Source: JBCDBL01 sp039183635
Lineage (GTDB): Bacteria > Pseudomonadota > Alphaproteobacteria > Caulobacterales > Parvularculaceae
Assembly: GCA_039183635.1 (NCBI GenBank)
Contig: JBCDBL010000010.1
Location: 1 to 46,024 of the forward strand
Direction of reading: 5' to 3'
Length of the DNA: 46,024 bases
Both the position numbers and the translations under genes were made by a program. Positions 25,404-32,588 of the stretch are shown piece by piece (positions within the stretch are counted from its first letter, which is position 1; each line of letters starts with the position of its first letter). A model generated the notes under the pieces. It made no database searches. It saw only the letters and a list, made by a program, of their open reading frames with translations, and was not told the origin of the DNA.

Positions 25404-26165
25404 GTGTTTTCAGAAACCGCATATGAACGCACCTTGGTTGTCTATGTTATCGCCGCCGTCGCCACATTCGCCGCCCTATGGTTTATCTCAGCCCCCTACG
25501 GTCGTCACAAACGCAAGGGGTTCGGCCCTGAGATGAACGCCGCCCTCGCCTGGGGGATAATGGAAGGCGTCGCTTTGATCACTATGCCGGTGGTTTCGTT
25601 TGTCGCAGTGCAGGACCTTTCCATTGCGATGATTGTTCTTATTGCTCTGTGGACAGTGCATTACGCCAACCGCGCCATCATCTATCCTCTGTCTCGCAGA
25701 CGCGATGATAAGTCCCTTCCTATACTGATCCCGCTTCTCGCGATCTGTTTCAACGTATTGAACGGCTACGCCAACGGGTTAGGGCTCGCCCACGCCGCCG
25801 CGCGGTATGATGCGTCCTGGCTGTCCGATCCGCGTTTTATCGTCGGTGTCGGGCTGTTCCTGATCGGCGCGTACATTAATATTTCATCGGACAGGGTTTT
25901 ACTTCAGTTACGACGCGATAAAGGGCCTGGATATCACATACCGAATAAAGGCCTGCACAAACAGGTGGCTGCGCCCAATTATCTCGGTGAAATCTTAGAG
26001 TGGACCGGGTGGGCGATTGCGGCGTGGACCCCGGCGGGTTTTCTGTTCGCAGCGTATACATTCGCAAATCTTGCACCCCGGGCGCACAGTCATTTAAAAT
26101 GGTATCGCGCAACGTTTACAGAGTATCCGAAAAACCGCAAAGCTTTGGCGCCATTCCTGTGGTGA
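25404..26165 (+). CDS. 3-oxo-5-alpha-steroid 4-dehydrogenase (steroid 5-alpha-reductase) family membrane protein
   Basis: 253 residues from GTG 25404, immediately after the CinA-like stop. Six or seven membrane helices; the C-terminal half holds the SRD5A signature: PGYHIPNKGLHKQVAAPNYL, GEILEWTGWAIAAWTP, FANLAPRAHSHLKWYRATF and EYPKNRKALAPFLW. The family reduces a C=C bond next to a ketone or enoyl group using NADPH at the membrane. In bacteria the natural substrate is unknown, possibly a sterol or polyprenyl/lipid compound. The SDR encoded directly downstream (overlapping stop) may act on the same compound. Confidence 0.9.
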   Translation: MFSETAYERTLVVYVIAAVATFAALWFISAPYGRHKRKGFGPEMNAALAWGIMEGVALITMPVVSFVAVQDLSIAMIVLIALWTVHYANRAIIYPLSRRRDDKSLPILIPLLAICFNVLNGYANGLGLAHAAARYDASWLSDPRFIVGVGLFLIGAYINISSDRVLLQLRRDKGPGYHIPNKGLHKQVAAPNYLGEILEWTGWAIAAWTPAGFLFAAYTFANLAPRAHSHLKWYRATFTEYPKNRKALAPFLW

Positions 26166-26998
26166 GTTTCGCCAAAGGCCGTATCGCCATCGTGACGGGG
26201 GCGAACACGGGCATCGGACTTGCAACAGCGCAAGGTCTCGCCGCGGCGGGCGCACATGTTGTTCTCGCGTGCCGGGATGTCCAAAAAGGCGCCGCAGCGC
26301 TCGATAAGGTCAGATGCAATTACGGAGAGGATAGCGCCCGTCTTGTGCGCTTGGATCTTGCATCGTTTGTCTCCGTCAGGTCCTGCGCGTCGGCGCTTTT
26401 GGCGTTGGAGGGCGATATCGCCATCCTTGTGAACAATGCCGGCGCAATGCCGATGCGCCAAAACTTCACCGAAGAGGGGTTCGAGTTTCAATTCGGCGTC
26501 AATTATCTTGGCCATTTTCTGTTAACGGAACTTTTGCGGCCGCGCCTTATTACTGCGGCGCCGGCGCGGATCGTACATGTCTCTTCGGTGATGCACCGGT
26601 TCGGTCGTATCGATCCTAAAACGTTTTGGGGGTTTAACCGCTACCATTGGTCCCGCGCCTACGCCCAGAGTAAGCTCGCCAACATGCTTTACGCGTTTTA
26701 TTTGGCCCGACAGATGGAGGGCGACGGTGTTGCGTCCAACGCCGTGCACCCCGGCGTCGTCGGCACGGACATCGCTCGCGGCATGCCGCGTTTTTTACAG
26801 TCAGGGTTTCGCCGAATGGCTCGAACCCCGCAGGAGGGCGCTCAGGGGTCTCTGGCTTTGGCCTTATCGCCTGAATTTGATGGAATTACGGGCCGGTATA
26901 TGGCGGAGGGACGCCTGGCTGCGCCGGCGCGCAAGGCCCAAAACCGGTCGTTCGCAGCCCGTTTTTACGAACAAAGCTTGAGTTTGGTTGGATTATAG
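26162..26998 (+). CDS. Short-chain dehydrogenase/reductase (retinol dehydrogenase-like)
   Basis: 278 residues from GTG 26162, overlapping the previous stop as GTGA; a frame open back to 26,000 lies inside the preceding gene. Cofactor motif TGANTGIG, structural NNAGAMP, active-site VSSVMH (Ser) and YAQSK (Tyr and Lys) are intact. ACRD after the second strand suggests NADP(H) preference. The general layout is that of the WW-domain oxidoreductase/retinol dehydrogenase group. Last gene before tRNA-Leu; co-translation with the steroid-reductase-like gene suggests a two-step lipid or steroid-like conversion. Confidence 0.9.
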   Translation: MSFAKGRIAIVTGANTGIGLATAQGLAAAGAHVVLACRDVQKGAAALDKVRCNYGEDSARLVRLDLASFVSVRSCASALLALEGDIAILVNNAGAMPMRQNFTEEGFEFQFGVNYLGHFLLTELLRPRLITAAPARIVHVSSVMHRFGRIDPKTFWGFNRYHWSRAYAQSKLANMLYAFYLARQMEGDGVASNAVHPGVVGTDIARGMPRFLQSGFRRMARTPQEGAQGSLALALSPEFDGITGRYMAEGRLAAPARKAQNRSFAARFYEQSLSLVGL

Positions 26999-27050
26999 AG
27001 AAAATCGCAAATTCTTGGCTTTGCACCCTTCAAACTCTTCGCCAATTTCG

Positions 27051-28724
27051 CTAAGAGCTCTGATCTGCCTTTTCGATTTTGTTCTGCGGGCGTGGTGGAA
27101 TTGGTAGACACAACAGACTTAAAATCTGTCGAGGGTAACCTCGTGCCGGTTCAAGTCCGGCCGTCCGCACCATACCGGAACTTTTTTCAAAATCGCTGTA
27201 AGTCCCGAAAGGTAAAGCGATTTTCCGGTTCAAACAGTCTAAGAACCCTTCATCGCGGGAATAGACCAATTTATCCGTAAACGCCATTCGCAAAAGCAGG
27301 CGTTTATGATGATAGCTTCCCTTTTCCCAGAGAATAGAAGGGTTTGCGAGAAACGCCCATGCTTGCGCGAACATCTCATCAAAGGTTTTGAGCGGTTCAA
27401 ACGCTTTGCCGGACTTGTCCCGCAAAATGGCCTTTTTTGTCTCCAGCTTCCCGAGTTGACGCTCATAAGCGCTGACGGCTGCTGTTACGTTCGTTTCAAC
27501 AAGACGCTCTGTGATGGTTTCAATCTGGCGCTCAATGCCTGCGATTTCTCGGCCAAGGTTCCTGTGCCTGTTTTCGTTATCGGCAATGCGCTGATCCCAG
27601 AACCGTGTGAACATATCCTTAGCCATATCGAGGAGGCCGGGGCTGGGACGAAGGCTTCGGGCGATTTCTAAAAATGCGCCTTCGACCTTATCACGGTTTA
27701 TGCTTTTGCCCTTCATCTCACAGCCGCTCTGGTTACACATATAGTTCGGATAGCGTTTGCTTCGGCCCTTGTTCCAGCCAGCCGTCAGGACACCGCCGCA
27801 GGACGCGCACGTGATGAAGCCGCGTAACGGAAAGTCATGTGAGATATTCGCCTTTGCCGGAGCGAGAGAAACACCATCAAGCCGGGCATTGGCCTTTTGC
27901 CACGTCTCCGCATCAATTAGGGCTTCGTGCTGTGCAGGCTGCATGTGAATGCTGCGTGACCTAACCGTAAGAAAGCCTGCATAGGTATCCCGGCGCACCA
28001 TATCGATGATGGTTTGCAAGCGAATTTGACCGCTCGTATTGCGGGGGAAGTCAGGCTTTCGCGCCAAAAACCTTGAAACCTCCGTCGCGGATGAAAACCG
28101 CCCGGACGCCAGCCCTTCAAACGCTTCACGGATATAAGAGGCAATAGGCTCATGCGGAATCAGCATTTTACCGCGCCCCTTGATGAGCTTGTACTTGTAA
28201 CCCATTGGAGGGTAGGCCGTGTAATACCCATCCTTCCATCGTGCAGCCAAACGGTTGCGGGTGGTTTCTGCGTTCTTCTTGCGCTGATGTTCGGCAAAGA
28301 CGGCCTGCACTTTTTCAACCGTCCTACTATCTGCATCCTCTTTAAACTGAACGGTTGGACATTCCAGCACGCCTCCAGCTTTGATAATAGCGTCACGTAA
28401 ATCATCGTGAACGCGGGTATCTCTGGCAAAGCGGCTAATGTCATCAAAGACCACGGCTATAGGGTTTTCAGGCGAGGCGTTCTTACGCAACGCTTCAAGT
28501 AGATCCTGCATGCCGTCCCGTTCAAGATCACCGCCGGAAACACCTTCATCGATGAAGAAATCCTCAACGCTATAGTTTTTTGACTTGGCGTAATCGCGGC
28601 AGCGCGTCAGCTGGCTTTTAATGCCGGAGCCTTCCTTCACCTGTTTCTTTGAAGAGACACGGGCGTATAAAAAACATCGTGTAATGGTTATCTCGGACTG
28701 TCGTTCGGTAAAAAATGGAGTCAT
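27051..28724 (-). CDS. Large serine recombinase, frame runs antisense through tRNA-Leu
   Basis: 557 residues from ATG 28724, where GGAGGA lies nine bases upstream. Resolvase domain with catalytic Ser24 in FLYARVSSKKQ and the VFDDISRFARD helix; Recombinase domain (about 170-290) with ARWKDGYYTAYPPMGYKYK; a zinc ribbon (CASCGG, CNQSGC); a coiled coil (about 380-450). The last 40 or so residues, including MVRTAGLEPARGYPRQIL, are the antisense translation of the tRNA and the chromosome beyond it, so the native C terminus in the circular form is likely different. It integrates and excises the element. It overlaps the upstream small gene by four bases (ATGA) and is the last gene of the co-directional run from 32,491. 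Confidence 0.92.
   Translation of the reverse strand: MTPFFTERQSEITITRCFLYARVSSKKQVKEGSGIKSQLTRCRDYAKSKNYSVEDFFIDEGVSGGDLERDGMQDLLEALRKNASPENPIAVVFDDISRFARDTRVHDDLRDAIIKAGGVLECPTVQFKEDADSRTVEKVQAVFAEHQRKKNAETTRNRLAARWKDGYYTAYPPMGYKYKLIKGRGKMLIPHEPIASYIREAFEGLASGRFSSATEVSRFLARKPDFPRNTSGQIRLQTIIDMVRRDTYAGFLTVRSRSIHMQPAQHEALIDAETWQKANARLDGVSLAPAKANISHDFPLRGFITCASCGGVLTAGWNKGRSKRYPNYMCNQSGCEMKGKSINRDKVEGAFLEIARSLRPSPGLLDMAKDMFTRFWDQRIADNENRHRNLGREIAGIERQIETITERLVETNVTAAVSAYERQLGKLETKKAILRDKSGKAFEPLKTFDEMFAQAWAFLANPSILWEKGSYHHKRLLLRMAFTDKLVYSRDEGFLDCLNRKIALPFGTYSDFEKSSGMVRTAGLEPARGYPRQILSLLCLPIPPRPQNKIEKADQSS
27086..27172 (+). tRNA. tRNA-Leu (anticodon UAA), likely integration site
   Basis: 87 bases including an encoded CCA. 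Acceptor stem GCGGGCG pairs with CGTCCGC (one G-U); the anticodon stem ACAGA/TCTGT encloses the loop CTTAAAA with anticodon TAA; a long variable arm (GAGGGTAACCTC) and the T arm GCCGGTTCAAGTCCGGC follow. The large serine recombinase gene begins its 3' end inside and beyond this tRNA on the other strand, and composition changes right after it, so the tRNA marks the left junction of the mobile element. Confidence 0.97.
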
Positions 28725-29080
28725 GAATCGTTTTCCTCCGCCACGCATAAGAGGGTGGCGTCTTGATAGTTAAATGTCTTTGATAATGTCTCTGAGTATA
28801 CGGGATTTCCGCCATTTTTTGAAGATAAATCACATGCAGATTCATCTTCCCCACAAAGAATTTGGCCGGGTGCGATCCCGAATCCAAGATCGACAAACCC
28901 CATCATAATATTGGCCATGATCTCGATGAACTTGCGCTTTTGTTCATCGGTGATTTCATAATCTGAGAGGTATTTCTCGTAATATTCAAAATCCACCGTC
29001 ACCATGGGTAAGCTGGATTTTTGGTTTGTATGCTGTTCTTGTAGCCTCGTGTCTTTGTCCGTACCTTTATTCTGTTTCAA
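28721..29080 (-). CDS. Small protein coupled to the serine recombinase
   Basis: 119 residues; ends inside the recombinase start codon (ATGA). The core, TVDFEYYEKYLSDYEITDEQ followed by KRKFIEIMANIMMGFVDLGF, resembles small proteins I recall next to serine recombinase genes in other alphaproteobacterial elements. Function unknown; the coupling suggests a recombination directionality or accessory factor, but no DNA-binding motif is seen. The start is uncertain: the ATG at 29,080 has no strong ribosome binding site, and the ATG giving MVTVDFEYYE is an alternative. Confidence 0.65.
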   Translation of the reverse strand: MKQNKGTDKDTRLQEQHTNQKSSLPMVTVDFEYYEKYLSDYEITDEQKRKFIEIMANIMMGFVDLGFGIAPGQILCGEDESACDLSSKNGGNPVYSETLSKTFNYQDATLLCVAEENDS

Positions 29081-29198
29081 CCTTCGTCATCCTTATCGTC
29101 TAAGAGCTATCCATATCTTTGATCCTTTCCTCTTCCATTAAAGAACAAAACAAGAACGTATATCATTATTTCATCCTTATCAAGAAGAATATGTTTCG

Positions 29199-29216
29199 GC
29201 CTGCCGATATGCAGGC
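29199..29216 (-). terminator. Hairpin right after a stop codon, possible attenuator
   Basis: GCCTGC and GCAGGC form a perfect six-base stem with a six-base loop immediately after the TAA at 29,217-29,219 on the minus strand. No T-run follows, so intrinsic termination is doubtful; it may protect the upstream mRNA end. The gap 29,081-29,216 has no gene. Confidence 0.3.
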
Positions 29217-29636
29217 TTACCGTTCTCGTGGAGCCTCACGCCGTTGCTCGCGATTGCGTGCAGGCGCATCCTCTCGGCGTTTGTTCCGTTGCTGTATGTA
29301 TTCATCTTTTCGAGCTTGTTGTTCGGGCGGAAGCGTCGCCAGTTTCTGTGTAGCTTGAGATTGAACCTCCCGCATCTGCTCTTGCTCGTGGCGCAAGCCA
29401 ACCATCAGCGTGCGAGTTTTCTCGATGACTTTTTTCTCCTGCATGATCTTCAGGTCGATTTCAGTGAAACTGCTGCTGTAGTGCCGTTTTCCATCGTCAT
29501 CTTCCCAACTTTTATCAAACGTGGCGGCAAACCGTGGCCCGTTCTGACCTTCATTTTGGAAGATTGAACCTGTGATTGGGCCTCCATGCACTTTAAGAAC
29601 AGGCCCATCTCTTTTTTGCTTTTCATCTTTACTCAT
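29217..29636 (-). CDS. Small basic protein downstream of coupling protein
   Basis: 139 residues from ATG 29636, with GGAGA six bases upstream; the longer frame to 29,777 lies inside the coupling protein gene. The first 75 residues (VLKVHGGPITGSIFQNEG, FAATFDKSWEDDDGKRHYSS, FTEIDLKIMQEKKVIEK) look like a beta-rich domain reminiscent of small element-borne proteins with an ...NEG...RSYKDKDG... core. The C-terminal third is Gln/Arg/Glu-rich (QQARKDEYIQQRNKRRED) and probably disordered. Position suggests a conjugation accessory role; function unknown. Confidence 0.6.
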   Translation of the reverse strand: MSKDEKQKRDGPVLKVHGGPITGSIFQNEGQNGPRFAATFDKSWEDDDGKRHYSSSFTEIDLKIMQEKKVIEKTRTLMVGLRHEQEQMREVQSQATQKLATLPPEQQARKDEYIQQRNKRREDAPARNREQRREAPRER

Positions 29637-29661
29637 ACAGTCTCCTTTCCTTGGGTTGGTG

Positions 29662-31296
29662 TTAAAATCTATAACCTTCGACGTACTCACACATGCCATC
29701 GGCATATTGAGGAAGATGGGCGTAGCGGCGATTGACAGGCCCATGCAGGACGCGGCGTTGTTGAGATCGCCGACCATTTGAAACTGTCACCATTCCGTAC
29801 GGCGGATGAAACCGATCATCCAGGTAGCGGCCTGCCAACTCCGGGCGCTCATAATAAGCCCGCAGGTTGAGCAGCATTGGTTTTTGCAAGATCCCCGGCA
29901 TGAAAACGTAGGCCATGCCATTCGGCGTATTCATGATCTCATCCGGGCTACGCACATCCCGCGCCATCTGGCTTCGGTATTCTGCTATACCGGACTGGTG
30001 GGATAGTTGCGCAGCAGTTTCCATCAAATCGGCATGGCCCATTACGGCGTTAATCATCGCCTGTTTTTTGGCATGCCGGGCGCGTTCCTGAAGGACGAAA
30101 TCATCATATTCTAGCGTCTCGCGTCCTATGCTGCGCGAAGTCGCCAGCGCGTCGTTATACGATCTGGTTCCAAACACGATCTGGGTGCCGCAGGAGTTTC
30201 CAATCGTATCTTCCGCATTCGGTGCAAGATTTTTCATCTGCGCCCTTGATTGGAAAACACCGACAGGGCGAACGTTGAAGCCCGGCATGTAGCTAAAAAA
30301 GTCAGCGCCTTGTTTCCAGCCGTGAAAATTACCCAACTCATCCAACAGCCATAATTGGTTCAGGCCAGAATGCGGTGCGCGGCGCTTGTATATTCCCGCA
30401 CACATAAACGCTGCGGTTAAAAGCGGTTTTGAAGTCTGCGCGAATTCCTGCGCTTCAGCGATATTGACCATCGTTGGCAAGCATTCTGGATTGGTCAGTT
30501 CGCTAAAATCCAAATCATAAGGTGGAGATACAACCGCTCGTAAAGCGGGATCGCCAAGACAGGCAAAAGCTCTACGGATTTCGCCGAGTATGCCGCCCCA
30601 GCCTGCGGACTCGCCGCCGCCAATGCTCCATGCTTCTATATCTTTTCCTACGGCGGCAATGTCTTGTGACGGATTCTCCGTCATCATAAACTCAAAGTTC
30701 TTCCACTCCTCCGTATCAGAACCAACTTGGGCGAGCAGTTCTGCATGGCGTGGTAGCGTTACAACGCCTTCAAGCTGGGCCTGTACGACGGCTACTGCCC
30801 AGATTATGCGTTGAGCGTTACCGGAGAAATAAATGTTCTTGTCGTTGAGGTTAGGGCACCAGTTGTCAGCATGTAGCATTGCGTCACCCTCAAGATTGGG
30901 GGAAGCCGCTGTCAAATTTGACGTGAGGTTAATACGGGCCGTGTCAACGCCATGCGATTTACGTGGATTGAAATGAAAAACGCGTCGCCCATACCGCCCG
31001 ATATGGCTTTGGTTCCGCGCTACATATCCGTTCTGAAATTTGAAGTCTAAATTGATAATGTGTTGATCCCACACACCATCGATCAGCCAACCTATTAAAT
31101 ATCGAGAACCTTTGCCGCCACGTGCGCCTGCGAACATGGCAATGCCAGATTGATCCTTTGAAAAAATTTCGTGGCCTGATGCATGCCATCCTACAGAGAG
31201 CGCAGTATGGCTAGCTTGGCCCATTCCTTTTCGAAGGGCTTCTGTGCCGTCATCAAGGCCCGCGCTACCAAAGCGCACCTCTTCATTTGAAAACAA
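29662..31296 (-). CDS. Type IV coupling protein, VirD4/TraG-like (TraM-recognition type), no membrane anchor
   Basis: 544 residues. Walker A is GARGGKGS (57-64) and Walker B is NQLWLLDELGNF (about 318-329), followed by the FQSRAQM segment where VirD4 proteins have a conserved Gln. It delivers the relaxase-DNA complex to a conjugation pore. The usual two N-terminal membrane helices are absent, so it may use a partner such as the small membrane proteins encoded upstream. The start is uncertain: only TTG 31296 (GGA six bases upstream) or a nearby GTG fits before an in-frame stop at 31,309. Confidence 0.82.
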   Translation of the reverse strand: MFSNEEVRFGSAGLDDGTEALRKGMGQASHTALSVGWHASGHEIFSKDQSGIAMFAGARGGKGSRYLIGWLIDGVWDQHIINLDFKFQNGYVARNQSHIGRYGRRVFHFNPRKSHGVDTARINLTSNLTAASPNLEGDAMLHADNWCPNLNDKNIYFSGNAQRIIWAVAVVQAQLEGVVTLPRHAELLAQVGSDTEEWKNFEFMMTENPSQDIAAVGKDIEAWSIGGGESAGWGGILGEIRRAFACLGDPALRAVVSPPYDLDFSELTNPECLPTMVNIAEAQEFAQTSKPLLTAAFMCAGIYKRRAPHSGLNQLWLLDELGNFHGWKQGADFFSYMPGFNVRPVGVFQSRAQMKNLAPNAEDTIGNSCGTQIVFGTRSYNDALATSRSIGRETLEYDDFVLQERARHAKKQAMINAVMGHADLMETAAQLSHQSGIAEYRSQMARDVRSPDEIMNTPNGMAYVFMPGILQKPMLLNLRAYYERPELAGRYLDDRFHPPYGMVTVSNGRRSQQRRVLHGPVNRRYAHLPQYADGMCEYVEGYRF

Positions 31297-31413
31297 TGGA
31301 ATTCCGTCTTATCTTTTCGTCTGGCGGATGTTGCCGCATCCACCAGACCACGTTGAACTGTCACAGGTTCTTCTCACTCATCGGCAGGGCGTCGCGCTCT
31401 GTCGATGAGTGGC

Positions 31414-31506
31414 TTAGGGGTTCACGACGCCAGACACCAAAGCCGCTAAGCAAAAAACGGCAAAGAGGCCAAGCAGCGTGAGCTGAGGCACCATTTTCAT
31501 TCCCAT
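31414..31506 (-). CDS. Candidate 30-residue membrane peptide in the transfer operon
   Basis: Frame from ATG 31506 to TAA 31414, with AGGAAAGG six bases before the ATG, a good ribosome binding site. The peptide is MGMKMVPQL followed by one hydrophobic helix (TLLGLFAVFCLAALVSGVV). It lies between the coupling protein gene and the 74-residue membrane protein, 21 bases from the latter, as expected for an operon member. AVFC is a poor lipobox. No family recognised. Confidence 0.5.
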   Translation of the reverse strand: MGMKMVPQLTLLGLFAVFCLAALVSGVVNP

Positions 31507-31527
31507 GTCCTTTCCTGTATCTAGGGG

Positions 31528-31752
31528 TTAACGATAACGCGCCGAACCGCCGACCAAGCGCTTACGCGTCTTGACCATGCTCGCAACCCAAAACAGGCCA
31601 AGAGCAATGAGCGCGGATACGACACCAGCCATCGGCTCGTCGTTGCTGAACGCACCGAAGGATACAAAGCCAACAAAAACACCGACAATCGCGATACCTT
31701 GCTGGATTTTGACAGCGGTCTTGTTGACCACCTCGTCAGGGATATTCGCCAT
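31528..31752 (-). CDS. 74-residue two-helix membrane protein of the transfer operon
   Basis: AGGAGG six bases before ATG 31752 makes the start certain. Two hydrophobic helices (IQQGIAIVGVFVGFVSFGAF and MAGVVSALIALGLFWVASM) flank a short acidic loop (SNDEP); the C terminus is basic (VKTRKRLVGGSARYR). Size and topology resemble VirB2/TrbC pilins or VirB3-like proteins, but the signal peptide of a pilin is lacking and no conserved motif is recognised. Operon position suggests a membrane partner of the anchor-less coupling protein. Confidence 0.65.
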   Translation of the reverse strand: MANIPDEVVNKTAVKIQQGIAIVGVFVGFVSFGAFSNDEPMAGVVSALIALGLFWVASMVKTRKRLVGGSARYR

Positions 31753-31776
31753 TTTTACCTCCTAATATTGGCGAGT

Positions 31777-32040
31777 TTAAAAGACTGGCGATTTGCTCAG
31801 TAACCAAAGCACTGCCAGGGCGATTGAGGAGGAGAGGCCCATGCGGGCACTGTACAGAACGATGAATCCGATCACGACGCACAGGACATAAGGCGCGAAG
31901 GCCAAAATGTCGTAATTGTCGATTTGATGGAACAACACGTTCTCAGTGAACCAGTTCGCAGCTTGCCAGATGTATCCGATCGACGTGCAGACGACGAGAA
32001 TTGCAATCCACAGGGCCAACATCTGGCCCATTGTCATCAT
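31777..32040 (-). CDS. Three-helix membrane protein of the transfer operon
   Basis: 87 residues from ATG 32040. Three hydrophobic segments (LALWIAILVVCTSIGYIW, LAFAPYVLCVVIGFIVLY, SSIALAVLWLL). There is no ribosome binding site at the right distance from this ATG; AAAGGAG lies six bases before an in-frame ATT at 32,091, which would add a Gly/Gln-rich segment (RNNSYGQGGQGGGHAN). An ATT start, known from infC, is possible. No family recognised; likely part of the conjugation membrane apparatus. Confidence 0.6.
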   Translation of the reverse strand: MMTMGQMLALWIAILVVCTSIGYIWQAANWFTENVLFHQIDNYDILAFAPYVLCVVIGFIVLYSARMGLSSSIALAVLWLLSKSPVF

Positions 32041-32122
32041 ATTGGCGTGACCGCCGCCCTGTCCTCCTTGTCCGTATGAGTTGTTTCTAATAAGCGTCTC
32101 CTTTCATCAGCCGGGCCAACAA

Positions 32123-32491
32123 CTAACCGCGCCCACCTTCCGGCCAAGCGAGCACAATTGACGCTGTCAGGACGCAAGCGACTGCGATCCCTGAGCGGAC
32201 ACTGAAATTTTCATTGAACAAAAATACTGCGAGGGCTTGGCCGCCCAAAAGGCAAGCCACTGAAGAAGCGAGTTGCCCTTGGCTCAGCCCTTTAGCAATG
32301 AGCAAGCCGTATATTGCATGGGCAGCGGCCAAAAAAGCGAATGCGGTTACGGCTAAGATTGCAGTTTGTTCTTCACCCCATCGCTTAAGATATGCATAGC
32401 CCGTCAAGAAGAGGGGCGTGCTTGTTAGTAGCAGGCCGGGCGTGGTCGCGATCAACCACGTCATTGTGGCTCTCAAGAACGAAAAATCCAT
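32123..32491 (-). CDS. Four-helix membrane protein, first gene of the transfer operon
   Basis: 122 residues from ATG 32491 (AAGAAGG upstream); an ORF start at 32,548 lies inside the operator and is rejected. Four hydrophobic helices: WLIATTPGLLLTSTPLFLTG, AILAVTAFAFLAAAHAIYGL, QLASSVACLLGGQALAVFLF and SGIAVACVLTASIVLAWP. The last two resemble one half of an EamA/SMR transporter, which may be convergence. It directly follows the promoter/operator at 32,529-32,578 and begins the co-directional run to the recombinase. Confidence 0.6.
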   Translation of the reverse strand: MDFSFLRATMTWLIATTPGLLLTSTPLFLTGYAYLKRWGEEQTAILAVTAFAFLAAAHAIYGLLIAKGLSQGQLASSVACLLGGQALAVFLFNENFSVRSGIAVACVLTASIVLAWPEGGRG

Positions 32492-32528
32492 AGCGCGTCG
32501 CCTTCTTGCATCATGCTTGAAAGCAACA

Positions 32529-32578
32529 GTTAACCGTGCAATTTGCACGAGTCAATAAAAATACGCACAAATTGTACG
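32529..32578 (-). promoter_or_regulatory. Promoter with tandem palindromic operators for the transfer operon
   Basis: On the minus strand TTGACT (32,556-32,551) and TTAACT (32,534-32,529) are 16 bases apart, a plausible weak promoter 30-40 bases before the first gene. Between them sits the perfect palindrome GTGCAA-A-TTGCAC (32,537-32,549). A second related site, GCACAA-A-TTGTAC, lies at 32,566-32,578; the centres are 29 bp apart, almost three helical turns. The double-HTH regulator gene ends 11 bases further, making it the candidate binder. Confidence 0.6.
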
Positions 32579-32588
32579 AAATTGTGAA

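Noticed and set aside
27092..27280. Plus-strand frame across tRNA-Leu.
   Set aside because: It is translation of the tRNA itself, a well-known annotation artefact.
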